A DNA stretch of 64,000 bases from Pseudoruegeria sp. SHC-113. GTDB lineage: Bacteria > Pseudomonadota > Alphaproteobacteria > Rhodobacterales > Rhodobacteraceae. A model generated the notes under the pieces. The model was not told the DNA's origin, ran no database searches, and worked only from the letters and a program-made list of their open reading frames with translations. Positions 1 to 8,623 of this stretch are shown here, piece by piece; the first letter of the stretch is position 1, and every line of letters starts with the position of its first letter. Position numbers and translations under genes: made by a program. Location: the NCBI RefSeq assembly GCF_025376885.1, contig NZ_JAHUBR010000001.1, positions 1,054,001 to 1,118,000 on the forward strand, given 5' to 3'.

Positions 1-1
1 T

Positions 2-1030
2 TTCGTTCGCCATGAACCGCTCGGCGTCGCCGCGTTGATCACGCCCTGGAACTGGCCGCTCAACCAGGTCGCGCTGAAGGTGGGCGCGGCACTTGCAGCG
101 GGCTGCACGATGATCCTGAAGCCCAGCGAATACGCCACCCGCTCGGCCCTGCTCTTTGCCGAATGCATGGAGGCCGCAGGCGCGCCCGAAGGCCTCTTCG
201 CGCTGCTGTCCGGCGATGGCCGCACCGGCGCGGCGTTGGCCGCCCATCCCGGTGTAGACGTCATCTCCTTCACCGGCTCCACCAGCGTGGGCCGCGCCAT
301 CGCCGCCGCCGCCGGGGCCAATCTCACGCCCTGTTTGCTGGAACTCGGCGGCAAGTCCGCCAACATTCTCTTCGCCGATTGCGACGTGGACACCGCCGTC
401 ACGCAAGGGCTGGCCCATTGCTTCCGCAACGCCGGCCAAAGCTGCAACGCCGCCTCCCGCATGCTGGTGGCGCGCGAAATTTATGCAGAGGTCTGCGCGC
501 GCGCCACAACCGAGGCTGAAACCTACCGCTTCGATAGCCCGCTCAAACCCGGCGGCCATCAAGGCCCGCTGGTGAACCACGCCCAGTTCGATCACGTTCA
601 GGCCGCGATCCGCAAAGCGCAAAGCCAGGGCGCGCGGCTGCTCACCGGCGGGCCGGGCCGCGCCGATGGCCACAACAAGGGCTTCTACCCGCGCCCCACC
701 GTCTTCGCCGACGTCACGCCCGAAATGGCGCTCTTCCACGAGGAAGCCTTCGGCCCCGTCCTCTCCCTCACGCCATTTGACGGCGAAGAAGACGCAATAG
801 CCCTCGCCAATGAAAGCGCCTACGGGCTCGCGGGCTACATCCAGACAGGAAGCCGCGAAACCGCGATGCGCGTGGCGCGTCAGCTTGAGGTGGGCATGGT
901 GCAGATCAACGGCCAGAGCCGGGTGGAAGGCGCGCCCTTCGGGGGACGCAAGGCTTCGGGCTATGGCCGCGAAGCTGGGCTCTGGGGCATCCGCGCCTTC
1001 CAGACGGTCAAATCGATCAGCGGCGTCTAA
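2..1030 (+). CDS. Aldehyde dehydrogenase family protein (5' end cut off by window edge)
   Basis: NAD(P)-dependent oxidation of an aldehyde to the acid, in the cytoplasm. The reading frame is open from base 2, so the N-terminal part lies outside the window. The visible part holds the substrate-tunnel motif PWNWPLNQ, the cofactor-fold KPSEYA and FTGSTSVG motifs, the general-base motif ELGGKSANI and the nucleophile motif GQSCNA, so the catalytic Glu and Cys are both present. It ends in the usual GYGREAG and AFQTVKSI tail. The substrate cannot be read from sequence; family members act on betaine, gamma-glutamyl or simple aliphatic aldehydes. It is followed by a repeat and a convergent LysR gene, so it belongs to a transcription unit that starts to the left. 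Confidence 0.95.
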   Translation, partial: FVRHEPLGVAALITPWNWPLNQVALKVGAALAAGCTMILKPSEYATRSALLFAECMEAAGAPEGLFALLSGDGRTGAALAAHPGVDVISFTGSTSVGRAIAAAAGANLTPCLLELGGKSANILFADCDVDTAVTQGLAHCFRNAGQSCNAASRMLVAREIYAEVCARATTEAETYRFDSPLKPGGHQGPLVNHAQFDHVQAAIRKAQSQGARLLTGGPGRADGHNKGFYPRPTVFADVTPEMALFHEEAFGPVLSLTPFDGEEDAIALANESAYGLAGYIQTGSRETAMRVARQLEVGMVQINGQSRVEGAPFGGRKASGYGREAGLWGIRAFQTVKSISGV

Positions 1031-1035
1031 CCCTT

Positions 1036-1100
1036 TCCTCTTGCCAGAAATACCTCGGGGGGAGCGCCGCAAGGCGCGGGGGGCAGCGCCCCCCGAACTG
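1036..1100. repeat. Half copy of a dispersed intergenic hairpin repeat
   Basis: The gap between the convergent ALDH and LysR genes holds the motif CCTCTTGCC(A/C)nAAATACCTCGG followed by a G-rich hairpin (GGGGGGC-AGC-GCCCCCC). The same motif and hairpin recur at 60289-60389 and 63752-63851, where a longer two-hairpin form is seen. The likely role is a bidirectional terminator or REP-like element. Confidence 0.7.
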
Positions 1101-1105
1101 CCCCG

Positions 1106-1993
1106 TCAGCCGCCCAGCCGGTCGATCAGGAAATCCATGAACACCCGCACTTTCGGGGTCAGCACATTGGAGCGCGGGTAGATCAGCCAGAGCACCGAGG
1201 CATCGTCCAGCCGCCACTCCGGCAAGACTCTCACCAACCGCCCCGCCGCCAGTTCCTCCCCCACGCTCCAGAGCGAGTTGAACGAAAGCCCCGCCCCGGC
1301 CAGCGTGGCGGCGCGCAAGGAATCGCCATCGTTCAGAATGGTGCGGCAGCTCATGGTCGCCAGATCCAGCCGCGCCTTCTGCCCGCTGTCATGTACCAGA
1401 GGCACGGCCTTCGTGGTGCACCAGGCCAGAAACTCGTGGCCCGCGAGGGCGTCCAGCGTTTCGGGCGTGTCATGCTGCGCGAGATAGGCGGGCGCGGCGC
1501 AGAGCACGCGGGTGTCTTCGGCGAGTTTGCGCCCGCGCAGGCTGCTGTCTTCTAGTGGTGCGGACCGCAGGGCCAGATCGAAGCTGCCCTCGATCAGGTC
1601 CAGACGGCTGTCGGAGAGATGCAGATCCAGCGTGATCTTCGGGTAGAGGGCATGAAACGCAGGAAGCAAGGGCATGATGTGCCGCTGCGCATAGCTTGCA
1701 GGCGCGGTGAAGTGCAGGGTGCCGCCGGGCCCGGCGGTGTCGAGCCCAAGGGCCGCGCGCCCGGCCTCGGCCTGGGCAAGGATCTCCCGCGCGTAAGGCA
1801 GGAAGGCCGCGCCCTCTTCGCTGAGCGAGACCTTGCGCGTGGTGCGGTGCAAAAGCTCCACCCCCAGCTCGTGCTCCAGCTTGGCGAGCCGCGCGCTGGC
1901 CACGGCGGGGGCGAGCCCCAGCTTGCGCCCGGCGGCGGAGATGTTGAGCCTCTCGGCGGCTGCCACGAAAAGGCGGAGCGTCTCTGTGTCCAT
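1106..1993 (-). CDS. LysR family transcriptional regulator
   Basis: DNA-binding regulator of 295 aa, the normal LysR length. The N-terminal winged helix-turn-helix spans about residues 1-60 (METLRLFVAAAERLNISAAG, then LAKLEHELGVELLHRTTRKV). The rest is the two-lobe co-inducer domain. It is divergent from the nitroreductase gene with a 111-base gap, the usual arrangement of a LysR protein controlling its neighbour, so a role in switching 2105-2812 is inferred. The ligand is unknown. Confidence 0.93.
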   Translation of the reverse strand: MDTETLRLFVAAAERLNISAAGRKLGLAPAVASARLAKLEHELGVELLHRTTRKVSLSEEGAAFLPYAREILAQAEAGRAALGLDTAGPGGTLHFTAPASYAQRHIMPLLPAFHALYPKITLDLHLSDSRLDLIEGSFDLALRSAPLEDSSLRGRKLAEDTRVLCAAPAYLAQHDTPETLDALAGHEFLAWCTTKAVPLVHDSGQKARLDLATMSCRTILNDGDSLRAATLAGAGLSFNSLWSVGEELAAGRLVRVLPEWRLDDASVLWLIYPRSNVLTPKVRVFMDFLIDRLGG

Positions 1994-2104
1994 GGGTGAT
2001 TATATCGAAAAGGCGAATTCTCTAATCCATTCTGTGCCGATTTTATCGCTGATCACAAGTGATACCTCCCTGTGACAGACATTCTCTGACAACAGGACCA
2101 GCCC

Positions 2105-2812
2105 ATGAACGCGATCACCCCAACCACCGCCGACGTCGCCGCCCAGATCCGCGCGGCTTTCGCCTTCCGCCACGCGACCAAGATTTTCGATCCCGCCCGC
2201 AAGGTCTCCGAGGCCGATATGGCGACGATCCTTGAGGCCGGGCGGCTCTCGCCCACCTCCTTCGGCCATGAGCCCTTCCGCATCCTGATGATCCAGAGCC
2301 CGGAGAAACGCGAGTTGTTTCGCGACTTTTCCTGGGGGGCGAACGGGATGATGAATGGTTCTGCGGGCCAGCTTGGCACCGCGAGCCATTTCGGCATCCT
2401 TCTGGCCGCGCGCGCGCCGCTGATGACGGCGGGTTCGGACTATCTGCTCAACCACTACCGCACGGTGAAACATCTGCCCGAAGAGGTCATCGAGCTGTTC
2501 AACGGCGCTTACGGCAAGTTTCAGAGCAGCGATCACAAGATCACCACGGATCGCGAGATCACCGACTGGTCGGGCAAACAGGCCTATATCGTGCTTGCCA
2601 ACATGATGACGGCGGCGGCGCTGCTGGGGGTGGATTCCTGCCCGATCGAGGGGTTCGATATGGCGCAGACGGCTGCAGTTCTGCAGGCGGAGTTCGGCAT
2701 CGACACCGAAGCCTGGCAGCCTGCCGTGATGTTTGCCTTCGGCCACCGCGCGCAAGAGCCTGCCTTCCCGCAGACCCGCCGCAGCATGGACGACACGGTC
2801 AGCTGGTTCTGA
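2105..2812 (+). CDS. NAD(P)H-dependent nitroreductase family protein (NfsB-like)
   Basis: FMN-dependent oxidoreductase of 235 aa. The N-terminal FAFRHATKIFDPARKVSE and the LEAGRLSPTSFGHEPFRI stretch (about residues 45-65) form the FMN-binding start of the nitroreductase fold. The C-terminal half has GVDSCPIEGFD, followed by the PAVMFAFGHR tail. Family members reduce nitroaromatics, quinones or enones. It is divergent from the LysR gene and followed by a strong hairpin, so it looks monocistronic. Confidence 0.92.
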   Translation: MNAITPTTADVAAQIRAAFAFRHATKIFDPARKVSEADMATILEAGRLSPTSFGHEPFRILMIQSPEKRELFRDFSWGANGMMNGSAGQLGTASHFGILLAARAPLMTAGSDYLLNHYRTVKHLPEEVIELFNGAYGKFQSSDHKITTDREITDWSGKQAYIVLANMMTAAALLGVDSCPIEGFDMAQTAAVLQAEFGIDTEAWQPAVMFAFGHRAQEPAFPQTRRSMDDTVSWF

Positions 2813-2820
2813 CCCAAACA

Positions 2821-2849
2821 CGGGCCGCGCAGCCTTGCGCGGCCCGTTT
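2821..2849 (+). terminator. Rho-independent-like terminator after nitroreductase gene
   Basis: Perfect 10-bp stem CGGGCCGCGC (2821-2830) and GCGCGGCCCG (2837-2846) with a 6-base loop, starting 8 bases after the nitroreductase stop and followed by a short TTTG. The T-run is weak. Confidence 0.7.
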
Positions 2850-2868
2850 GATCTGGGAGGAAAAGCCG

Positions 2869-3822
2869 ATGGCAGAGCAGGCGTTTGCAGAGATCAACCG
2901 GGGCTTCAACGCCACCTTTCGTGCGGGACGGCTGAGCCTTGGCCTCGTGGTGCCCGTTGCGGCCTATCCCGGCAGCCCGGTGCCAGATATGGAAGGCCAT
3001 CTGGCACGCGCGAAGCGGGCCGAGGCGCTGGGCTTTGCCGCGCTCTGGCTTCGGGATGTGCCCTTCAACGTGCCGAGCTTCGGCGATGCGGGGCAGCTTT
3101 TTGATCCCTTCACCTATCTCGGCTTTCTGGCCGGCCAGACCCGCGACATCGCCCTTGGCGTGGCCAGCATCGTGCTGCCCCTGCGCCACCCGGCCCATGT
3201 GGCCAAGGCGGCGGCCAGCGTGGATGTGCTCTCGGGTGGGCGGCTGATCCTCGGGGTGGCCTCGGGCGACAGGCCGGAGGAATACCCGGCGATGGGGGCG
3301 GATATCGAGGCCCGAGCGGAGGCCTTCCGGGAGAGCTTTGCCTATATCCGCGCCATGGGCGAGGCCACACCGCGGATCGTCAATCACTTCGGGCAGACCG
3401 ACGGGCGCATCGATATGTTGCCCAAACCCACGGGCACGCGCCTGCCGCTTCTTATCACCGGCTCCAGTCGGCAAGCGCCGGACTGGATCGCCGAACACGG
3501 CGATGGTTGGATGACCTATCCGCGTGGCGGGGCCGCTCAGGCGCAGGTGCTGGCAGACTGGCGGGCAAGTCTGGCGCGGCTGGGCCAGCCCGCAAAGCCC
3601 GTCCTGCAGCCGCTTTACGTGGATCTGGCGGAAGATCCCGATGAGGGCCCCAGCCCGATCCATCTGGGCGTGCGCACGGGCCATCGCTGGCTGCTGGCCT
3701 ACCTGAGAGAGCTTGAGGCCAGCGGCGTGCACCACGTGGCGCTGAACCTGCGGTTCAACCGCGCGCCGATCGACGCGACATTGGACAGGCTGGCGCGCGA
3801 CGTGCTGCCGTCCTTCACCTGA
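2869..3822 (+). CDS. LLM-class (luciferase-like) oxidoreductase
   Basis: Flavin-dependent TIM-barrel oxidoreductase of 317 aa. The start chosen is ATG 2869, preceded by GGGAGG at 2856-2861; a TTG further up has no good ribosome site. Visible family features are the N-terminal LGLVVPV strand, EALGFAALWLRD, SIVLPLRHPAHVAKAAAS and DVLSGGRLILGVASGDRPEEY, the typical luciferase-like flavin-site block at about residues 105-140. It may use FMNH2 (F420 is less likely here). It is followed 13 bases later by an SDR gene on the same strand, so the two are probably co-transcribed. Confidence 0.9.
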   Translation: MAEQAFAEINRGFNATFRAGRLSLGLVVPVAAYPGSPVPDMEGHLARAKRAEALGFAALWLRDVPFNVPSFGDAGQLFDPFTYLGFLAGQTRDIALGVASIVLPLRHPAHVAKAAASVDVLSGGRLILGVASGDRPEEYPAMGADIEARAEAFRESFAYIRAMGEATPRIVNHFGQTDGRIDMLPKPTGTRLPLLITGSSRQAPDWIAEHGDGWMTYPRGGAAQAQVLADWRASLARLGQPAKPVLQPLYVDLAEDPDEGPSPIHLGVRTGHRWLLAYLRELEASGVHHVALNLRFNRAPIDATLDRLARDVLPSFT

Positions 3823-3835
3823 AGGGAGAGCGAAG

Positions 3836-4624
3836 ATGAAAAAGACGATCCTGATCACCGGCGCGACCGACGGCATCGGCCGCGCCACGGCGCAGGCGCT
3901 GGCCGGCGATGGCCACCGGCCGATCCTGCACGGGCGCAATGCCGAGAAACTGGCCGCCGTGGCGGCTGAAGTTGGTGGAGAGGTACGCACAGAACTGGCG
4001 GACTTCGCGGATCTTTCTAAGGTCGCCGCGCTGGGCCGCCGCGTGGCGGAGGCCCATGGACCGGTGGACGTGTTGATCAACAACGCGGGCGTGTTGCGCA
4101 CCAGTCAGCCGCGCACCGCATCGGGGGAGGACGTGCGCTTCGTGGTGAACACATTCGCGCCTGCGTTGCTGTCCCGCCTGCTGCTGCCCGCCCTCGCGCC
4201 GGGGGCACGGCTTGTGCATCTCTCCTCGGCGGCGCAGGCCCCGGTGGATCTGGCCGCCCTGCGCGGTGAGAGGCCTTTGGAGGCGATGGAGGCCTATGCC
4301 CAGAGCAAGCTTGCGCTCACCCTGTGGAGTCAGGCCTTCGGGCAGGCGCACCCTGAGGGGCTGGTATCTGTGGCGGTCAATCCGGGCTCGCTTCTGGCCA
4401 CCAATATGGTGCGGGAGGGGTTTGGGATGGCTGGCCATGACATCGGGATCGGCGTGGGTATCCTCACGCGCGCCGCCCTGAGCCCTGAGTTCGCCACGGC
4501 GTCCGGCAAGTATTTCGACAATGACGCGGGCCGCTTCGCCGCGCCTCAGGCGGATGCCTCTGACCCGGCCAAGCTGCGCGCCGTGGTGGAGGCCATCGAG
4601 AGCCGGATCGCGGGCTATCTGTAA
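3836..4624 (+). CDS. SDR family NAD(P)-dependent oxidoreductase
   Basis: Classical short-chain dehydrogenase of 262 aa with a Rossmann fold. The cofactor motif TGATDGIG (residues 8-15), NNAGVL near residue 82, the catalytic Ser in HLSSAAQ and the YAQSK motif (Tyr and Lys) are all present. The long C-terminal part resembles retinol-dehydrogenase-like SDRs. A GGGAGAG ribosome site precedes ATG 3836. It pairs with the upstream LLM oxidoreductase; the substrate is unknown. Confidence 0.92.
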   Translation: MKKTILITGATDGIGRATAQALAGDGHRPILHGRNAEKLAAVAAEVGGEVRTELADFADLSKVAALGRRVAEAHGPVDVLINNAGVLRTSQPRTASGEDVRFVVNTFAPALLSRLLLPALAPGARLVHLSSAAQAPVDLAALRGERPLEAMEAYAQSKLALTLWSQAFGQAHPEGLVSVAVNPGSLLATNMVREGFGMAGHDIGIGVGILTRAALSPEFATASGKYFDNDAGRFAAPQADASDPAKLRAVVEAIESRIAGYL

Positions 4625-4651
4625 GGCGTTTCGGATCTATTTTTAAAAGGA

Positions 4652-4673
4652 AACGGGCCCCGAGGGGCCCGTT
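4652..4673 (-). terminator. Terminator hairpin between convergent genes
   Basis: Stem AACGGGCCCC (4652-4661) pairs perfectly with GGGGCCCGTT (4664-4673). Read on the minus strand it is followed by a T-rich run, so it best serves the molybdenum hydroxylase operon that ends at 4694. It also lies 28 bases past the SDR stop on the plus strand. Confidence 0.75.
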
Positions 4674-4693
4674 GCAGGTTTCTGGTGCTTCGT

Positions 4694-6877
4694 TCAGGCG
4701 AAGCTGACGCCGTGTTCGACCATCGGAAGATCGGCAATGGTCAGATCGCTGGCCGCCGCGATGGCATTGGCCAGCGCCGGGGCGGAGGGCGGGGTGCCCG
4801 GCTCGCCGATGCCGGTGGGGGCTTCGGTGGATTTGACGATATGCACCTCGATCGCGGCGATGTCGCCGATGCGCAGGGGCTCGTAGTCGGGGAAGTTGTA
4901 TTGCTCCACCGCGCCGCCTGCGAGCGTGATCTGATCGCGCATCGCGTGGCCGATGCCGTAGCCGATACCGCCTTCCATCTGGGCGCGGATGATGTCGGGG
5001 TTCACGGGGATGCCGCAATCCACCGCCGCCGTCACCTTCTCGATGCGGAAGCCGGCCTCTGCGGTGCCCGAAAGCTCCACAACTTCCGCCGCGTAGGAGC
5101 CGAAGGACTTGTGCACGGCAATCCCCATGGAGCGCCCTGTGGGCGCGTTGCCCCAGCCCGCTTTCTCGGCGGCGAGTTTCAGCACGGCGGATTTGCGCGC
5201 CTGATCGGCTCCGGTTCCTTGAAGGTGGGCGAGACGGAACTCCAGTGGATCGCGGCCCGCAGCCTTGGCGGCCATGTCCATCATCACTTCCATGGCGTAG
5301 GCCGTGTGGGTGTGGCCCACGGAGCGCCACCAGAGGGTGGAGGTGGCCTTCTTGGTATCGGTCAGGCCCACGAACATGCCGGGCACCTGATAGGGGGTGT
5401 CCGACACGCCCTCCACCGAAGAGCTGTCCACCCCGTCGTGCACGGCGAAGGCCTCAAACGCGGTGCCCTTCATGATGGACTGGCCCGCGATGCGGTGATC
5501 CCAGCCGAGGATGTCGCCCTCGGCGGAAAGCCCGACGCGCACCTTGTGGCCGAAGGCCGGGCGGTAGTAGCCGGAGCGCAGATCGTCTTCGCGGGTCCAG
5601 ACGAGCTTCACTGGGCGGGAGCGGTCCGTCATCACGAAGGCCAGCGCGGCCTCGACCTGGTAGTCCGCATCCGGCGTGGCGCGGCGGCCGAAGGAGCCGC
5701 CGGCGAGCATCGTGTTGATGTGGATCTTCTCTGCCGGCAGGCCAAAGATCTGCTGGTAGGCCATATGCGGCCCCGTGGGCATCTGCGCGCCGTCGTGGAG
5801 CACGATGTCGCCCTCCGCCGTCTGCTCGATGGTGCAGTTCAGCGGCTCCATAGGAGCATGGGCCAGAAGCGGGAAGTAGAAGGTTTTCTCGACCACTTGC
5901 GCCGCGCCCTCTATGGCGGCCAGCGTTGCGGCGTGATCCTTCTTCAGCACGTTGTATTCCGGCTCGGCGTCAAGCGCGGCCATGATCTCGGCGCGGATCT
6001 CATCAGACGAACGGGTTTCCGCCGCCGAAGTGTCCCACTCCACGCTGAGCGCCTCGCGGGCCTGGATCGCGGCCCAGGTGGTTTCGGCATAGACGGCCAC
6101 GCCGGCCTGATTGGGCAGCACCGCGGCGCGGATGTAGCCTTTGACGCCCTGCGCGCCGCTGTCGTCAAAGCCGGTGGCCAGCGCGCCCTTCTGTTCGGGG
6201 CGGGCGATCATCACCACCATCTGGTTGTCCAGATGCACATCCATGGCGAATTTCGCCTTGCCGTTGCCCTTGATCACGGAATCCAGCCGCCGGGTGCTTT
6301 CATTGCCGATGATGCGCCATTCCTCGGGCGTTTTGAGCCTTGGTTCGGCGGGCGGCTCCAACTGCGCGGCGGCAGCGACAAAATCGCCGATGGGCGCACT
6401 TTGGCTACCGCCAACAACCATGCCTTCCTCGATGGTAAGGCCGGACGGTTCAACGCCCCAAGCCTCGGCGGCGGCTTTGATCAGCATCTCGCGCGCGGCG
6501 GCCCCGGCCTGCCGGTATTGCATGAAACTGTTGGCCATGGCGGTAGAGCCGCCGGTGCCCTGGAAGGGGCCGAACAGAAGGTTGTTGTAGACCTGCGGGT
6601 TGGAGGGCGCGAAGGCGTATTGGATCTGATCCATGCGCAGGCCCAGTTCTTCGGCGATCAGCGTGGAGAGGCCGGTGGCCGGGCCCTGGCCCTTCTCGAA
6701 ATGCTTGATGATCGCGGTGAAATTGCCGTCTGCGTCGATCTTGACGAAGGGGTTCATCATCGCATCGGAAGAGGAGGCGGCAAGCGCCCCGTTCGGGCGG
6801 GCACCGATGAAGAGCGCGGCACCGGCAGCGGCGGCTGCGCCTTTCAGGAAGGAGCGGCGGGAGGTGGAAAGGGTCAT
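4694..6877 (-). CDS. Molybdopterin-binding subunit of an isoquinoline 1-oxidoreductase-type hydroxylase (IorB-like)
   Basis: Large Mo-cofactor subunit, 727 aa from ATG 6877; a longer frame upstream only overlaps the small-subunit gene. The N-terminus is a twin-arginine signal (RRSFLKG, then an Ala-rich core), so the folded enzyme should be exported. Motifs include GGSFGRRA, the repeated Mo-cofactor domain and GEPGTPPSAPALANAIA near the C-terminus, which carries the active-site Glu of the xanthine oxidase family. The small Fe-S subunit lies 4 bases upstream. No FAD subunit is present, as expected for the Ior type, which passes electrons to a cytochrome or quinone. The substrate is likely an aldehyde or N-heterocycle. 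Confidence 0.92.
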   Translation of the reverse strand: MTLSTSRRSFLKGAAAAAGAALFIGARPNGALAASSSDAMMNPFVKIDADGNFTAIIKHFEKGQGPATGLSTLIAEELGLRMDQIQYAFAPSNPQVYNNLLFGPFQGTGGSTAMANSFMQYRQAGAAAREMLIKAAAEAWGVEPSGLTIEEGMVVGGSQSAPIGDFVAAAAQLEPPAEPRLKTPEEWRIIGNESTRRLDSVIKGNGKAKFAMDVHLDNQMVVMIARPEQKGALATGFDDSGAQGVKGYIRAAVLPNQAGVAVYAETTWAAIQAREALSVEWDTSAAETRSSDEIRAEIMAALDAEPEYNVLKKDHAATLAAIEGAAQVVEKTFYFPLLAHAPMEPLNCTIEQTAEGDIVLHDGAQMPTGPHMAYQQIFGLPAEKIHINTMLAGGSFGRRATPDADYQVEAALAFVMTDRSRPVKLVWTREDDLRSGYYRPAFGHKVRVGLSAEGDILGWDHRIAGQSIMKGTAFEAFAVHDGVDSSSVEGVSDTPYQVPGMFVGLTDTKKATSTLWWRSVGHTHTAYAMEVMMDMAAKAAGRDPLEFRLAHLQGTGADQARKSAVLKLAAEKAGWGNAPTGRSMGIAVHKSFGSYAAEVVELSGTAEAGFRIEKVTAAVDCGIPVNPDIIRAQMEGGIGYGIGHAMRDQITLAGGAVEQYNFPDYEPLRIGDIAAIEVHIVKSTEAPTGIGEPGTPPSAPALANAIAAASDLTIADLPMVEHGVSFA

Positions 6878-6881
6878 CAGA

Positions 6882-7346
6882 TCAGGCCTCCATGATCTCT
6901 GCGGCGCGCTGGATACCGGCGCGGATTCGCTGGTAGGTCGCGCAACGGCAGGCGTTGCCGTACATGTAGTCGTCAATCTCTTGAGCGCTGGGCTTGGCGT
7001 TTTCCCGCAGCAGCCCGACGGCCGACATGATCTGCCCCGACTGGCAGTATCCGCATTGCACCACGTCCAGCTCGGCCCAGGCCTGCTGCACGGCCTGGCC
7101 GATCGGATCTTCCTCCATCTGCTCGATGGTGGTGATCTCGCTGCCTTCCACATCCTCGATGTAGGTCTGGCAGGAGCGCACCGGTTCGCCGTCCAGATGC
7201 ACGGTGCAGGCCCCGCAGGAGGCCACGCCGCAGCCGAATTTGGTGCCGGTGAGTTTCAATTCGTCCCGGATCACCCAGAGAAGGGGGGTGCCGGGCTCGG
7301 CCTCGACCTCATGGGTCTTGCCGTTCAGGGTAAGGGATATGGCCAT
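6882..7346 (-). CDS. 2Fe-2S subunit of the IorAB-type hydroxylase (IorA-like)
   Basis: Electron-transfer subunit of 154 aa with two [2Fe-2S] domains. The plant-ferredoxin-type cluster motif CGVASCGACTVHLDG is at about residues 38-52. The helical second cluster domain has CGYCQSGQIM and CRCATYQRI. It has no export signal of its own, fitting co-export with the Tat-tagged large subunit. It is the first gene of the operon; the divergent TetR gene and the operators at 7422-7480 lie just upstream. Confidence 0.94.
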   Translation of the reverse strand: MAISLTLNGKTHEVEAEPGTPLLWVIRDELKLTGTKFGCGVASCGACTVHLDGEPVRSCQTYIEDVEGSEITTIEQMEEDPIGQAVQQAWAELDVVQCGYCQSGQIMSAVGLLRENAKPSAQEIDDYMYGNACRCATYQRIRAGIQRAAEIMEA

Positions 7347-7421
7347 TGGGGGATCTCCTGTTGGAAGAGTGCCTGATGGGGTGATTGCGCCTGCGCCGAG
7401 GGGAGACGTGAGACTTCTTGG

Positions 7422-7480
7422 TGTAAACTGTGGCGTTTACTCTATCGTTGAATGCCGAGATGTAAACGCTAAAGTTTACA
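7422..7480. promoter_or_regulatory. Two palindromic TetR-type operators in divergent promoter region
   Basis: Two copies of TGTAAAC-N6-GTTTACA. The first is 7422-7440 (TGTAAACTGTGGCGTTTAC, last base imperfect) and the second 7461-7480 (TGTAAACGCTAAAGTTTACA, perfect 7-bp arms). They lie between the IorA start (7346) and the TetR start (7564). The spacing of about 39-40 bases puts them on nearly the same face of the helix. Confidence 0.8.
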
Positions 7481-7563
7481 CGGAAATGTGATTGCCCCTG
7501 CGACGCCCGGTTCCGCCCCTCTGCCCCTGTGCGAATGAGCTAGCCCGTGCTAAGGAAAAATCC

Positions 7564-8187
7564 ATGACGGATGCGACCCCCTGCACTGGCCCCACCTGCG
7601 AAAACCCGAAGCGGCTTCAGATCATCGAGGCCGCCGTGGCGGAATTTGGCGAGCGTGGCTTTGCCGAAGCGAGCATGGACAGGATCTCGGCGCGGGCCTG
7701 TGTGTCCAAGCGGACCGTCTACAAGCACTTCGAAAGCAAGGAAAATCTCTTTGCTGCCATTGCCGAGGAGATGTCGGCGCGAATGGCGGCGGAGCTGGAT
7801 GTGGCCTATGTGCCCGGTGAACCCATCGCGCCGCAGCTGATGCGGCTGGCGGAGGCGGAGGGGCGGATTTTCCGCTCGCCCGAGGCGATGGCGATGGCGC
7901 GGATGTGGCTGAGCGAGACGCTGCGCGCGCCGGAGATGGCGCAGAAGAGTCAGGCCAAGATCGACGCTCACGGTGCCTTCGCGCGCTTTCTGGCGGCGGC
8001 TTCGGCGGATGGAGCGCTCAGCCTAGATTCCGTGGATCGCGCCGCGAGCGAGTTTGTCGGCCTTCTGAAAGCGCGCGCCTTCTGGCCCCATGTGCTGGGC
8101 GGCACCGTGATCAGCGCCGAGGAGATGCAGGATGTGCAGCGCGAAGCTGTCGCCATGATGCTCGCGCGCTATGGCGTGGCCGGGTAG
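7564..8187 (+). CDS. TetR/AcrR family transcriptional regulator
   Basis: Repressor-type regulator of 207 aa from ATG 7564, preceded by AAGGAAAAA; an upstream TTG in frame is less likely. The helix-turn-helix is at about residues 18-65 (FGERGFAEASMDRISARACV, then SKRTVYKHFESKENLFAAI). The C-terminal ligand domain is TetR_C-like. It is divergent from the IorAB operon and next to two identical-type palindromes, so it probably represses both itself and iorAB. Confidence 0.93.
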   Translation: MTDATPCTGPTCENPKRLQIIEAAVAEFGERGFAEASMDRISARACVSKRTVYKHFESKENLFAAIAEEMSARMAAELDVAYVPGEPIAPQLMRLAEAEGRIFRSPEAMAMARMWLSETLRAPEMAQKSQAKIDAHGAFARFLAAASADGALSLDSVDRAASEFVGLLKARAFWPHVLGGTVISAEEMQDVQREAVAMMLARYGVAG

Positions 8188-8192
8188 GGCAC

Positions 8193-8600
8193 TTACCTGA
8201 GGATGAACACCGAGCAGGGCGCGCGGCGCGCAGCGCGGGCGGCGGTGGAGCCGAGCGCATAGCCGCGCGCGTCCGGGCTTTGGGCGCTGACCACGATCAG
8301 ATCCACGGCATTCTCAGAAGCATAGCTACAGATCTGCACCCCGGCCTTGCCCTTCACCACGGCCGTTTCAACGCCCTCTTCGGTGGCGGCGATGGCCTCG
8401 AGCCGTTCCTTCACGCGATTGGAGAGGTGGTTTTCGGCGCTGACCGTGACGAACTCAGCCACGAAGCCGGGGATGTCCTCCAATACTGTGAGCAGGGTGA
8501 TGCGCCCGCCGGGGGCCAGCAGGTGGCGGGCGGTGGCGATCTTGCGGGCGGCGGCCCCTTCGTGATCAAGGGCGACGGGGATCAGGATGTGGGAATACAA
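8193..8600 (-). CDS. Universal stress protein (UspA family)
   Basis: 135-aa single-domain Usp protein. The start MYSHILIPVALDHEG and the ATP-binding-type end (VVSAQSPDARGYALGSTAARAARRA, i.e. G-2x-G-9x-G(S/T)-like) fit the family, although the motif is degenerate. It lies last in the minus-strand run behind the sulfolactate genes. Its role there is unknown; Usp genes often ride along with sulfonate and TRAP transport operons. Confidence 0.85.
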   Translation of the reverse strand: MYSHILIPVALDHEGAAARKIATARHLLAPGGRITLLTVLEDIPGFVAEFVTVSAENHLSNRVKERLEAIAATEEGVETAVVKGKAGVQICSYASENAVDLIVVSAQSPDARGYALGSTAARAARRAPCSVFILR

Positions 8601-8623
8601 GGCCTTGGCCCTCCTTTGACGGG

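Noticed and set aside
4685-6895. 736-codon plus-strand frame opposite the molybdenum hydroxylase
   Set aside because: Shadow of the minus-strand gene, which has intact Tat and Mo-cofactor motifs.
4694-7346. Carbon monoxide dehydrogenase or three-subunit xanthine dehydrogenase
   Set aside because: There is no FAD subunit and the CO dehydrogenase active-site loop with its Cys was not seen; the Tat-tagged two-subunit form is the Ior type.
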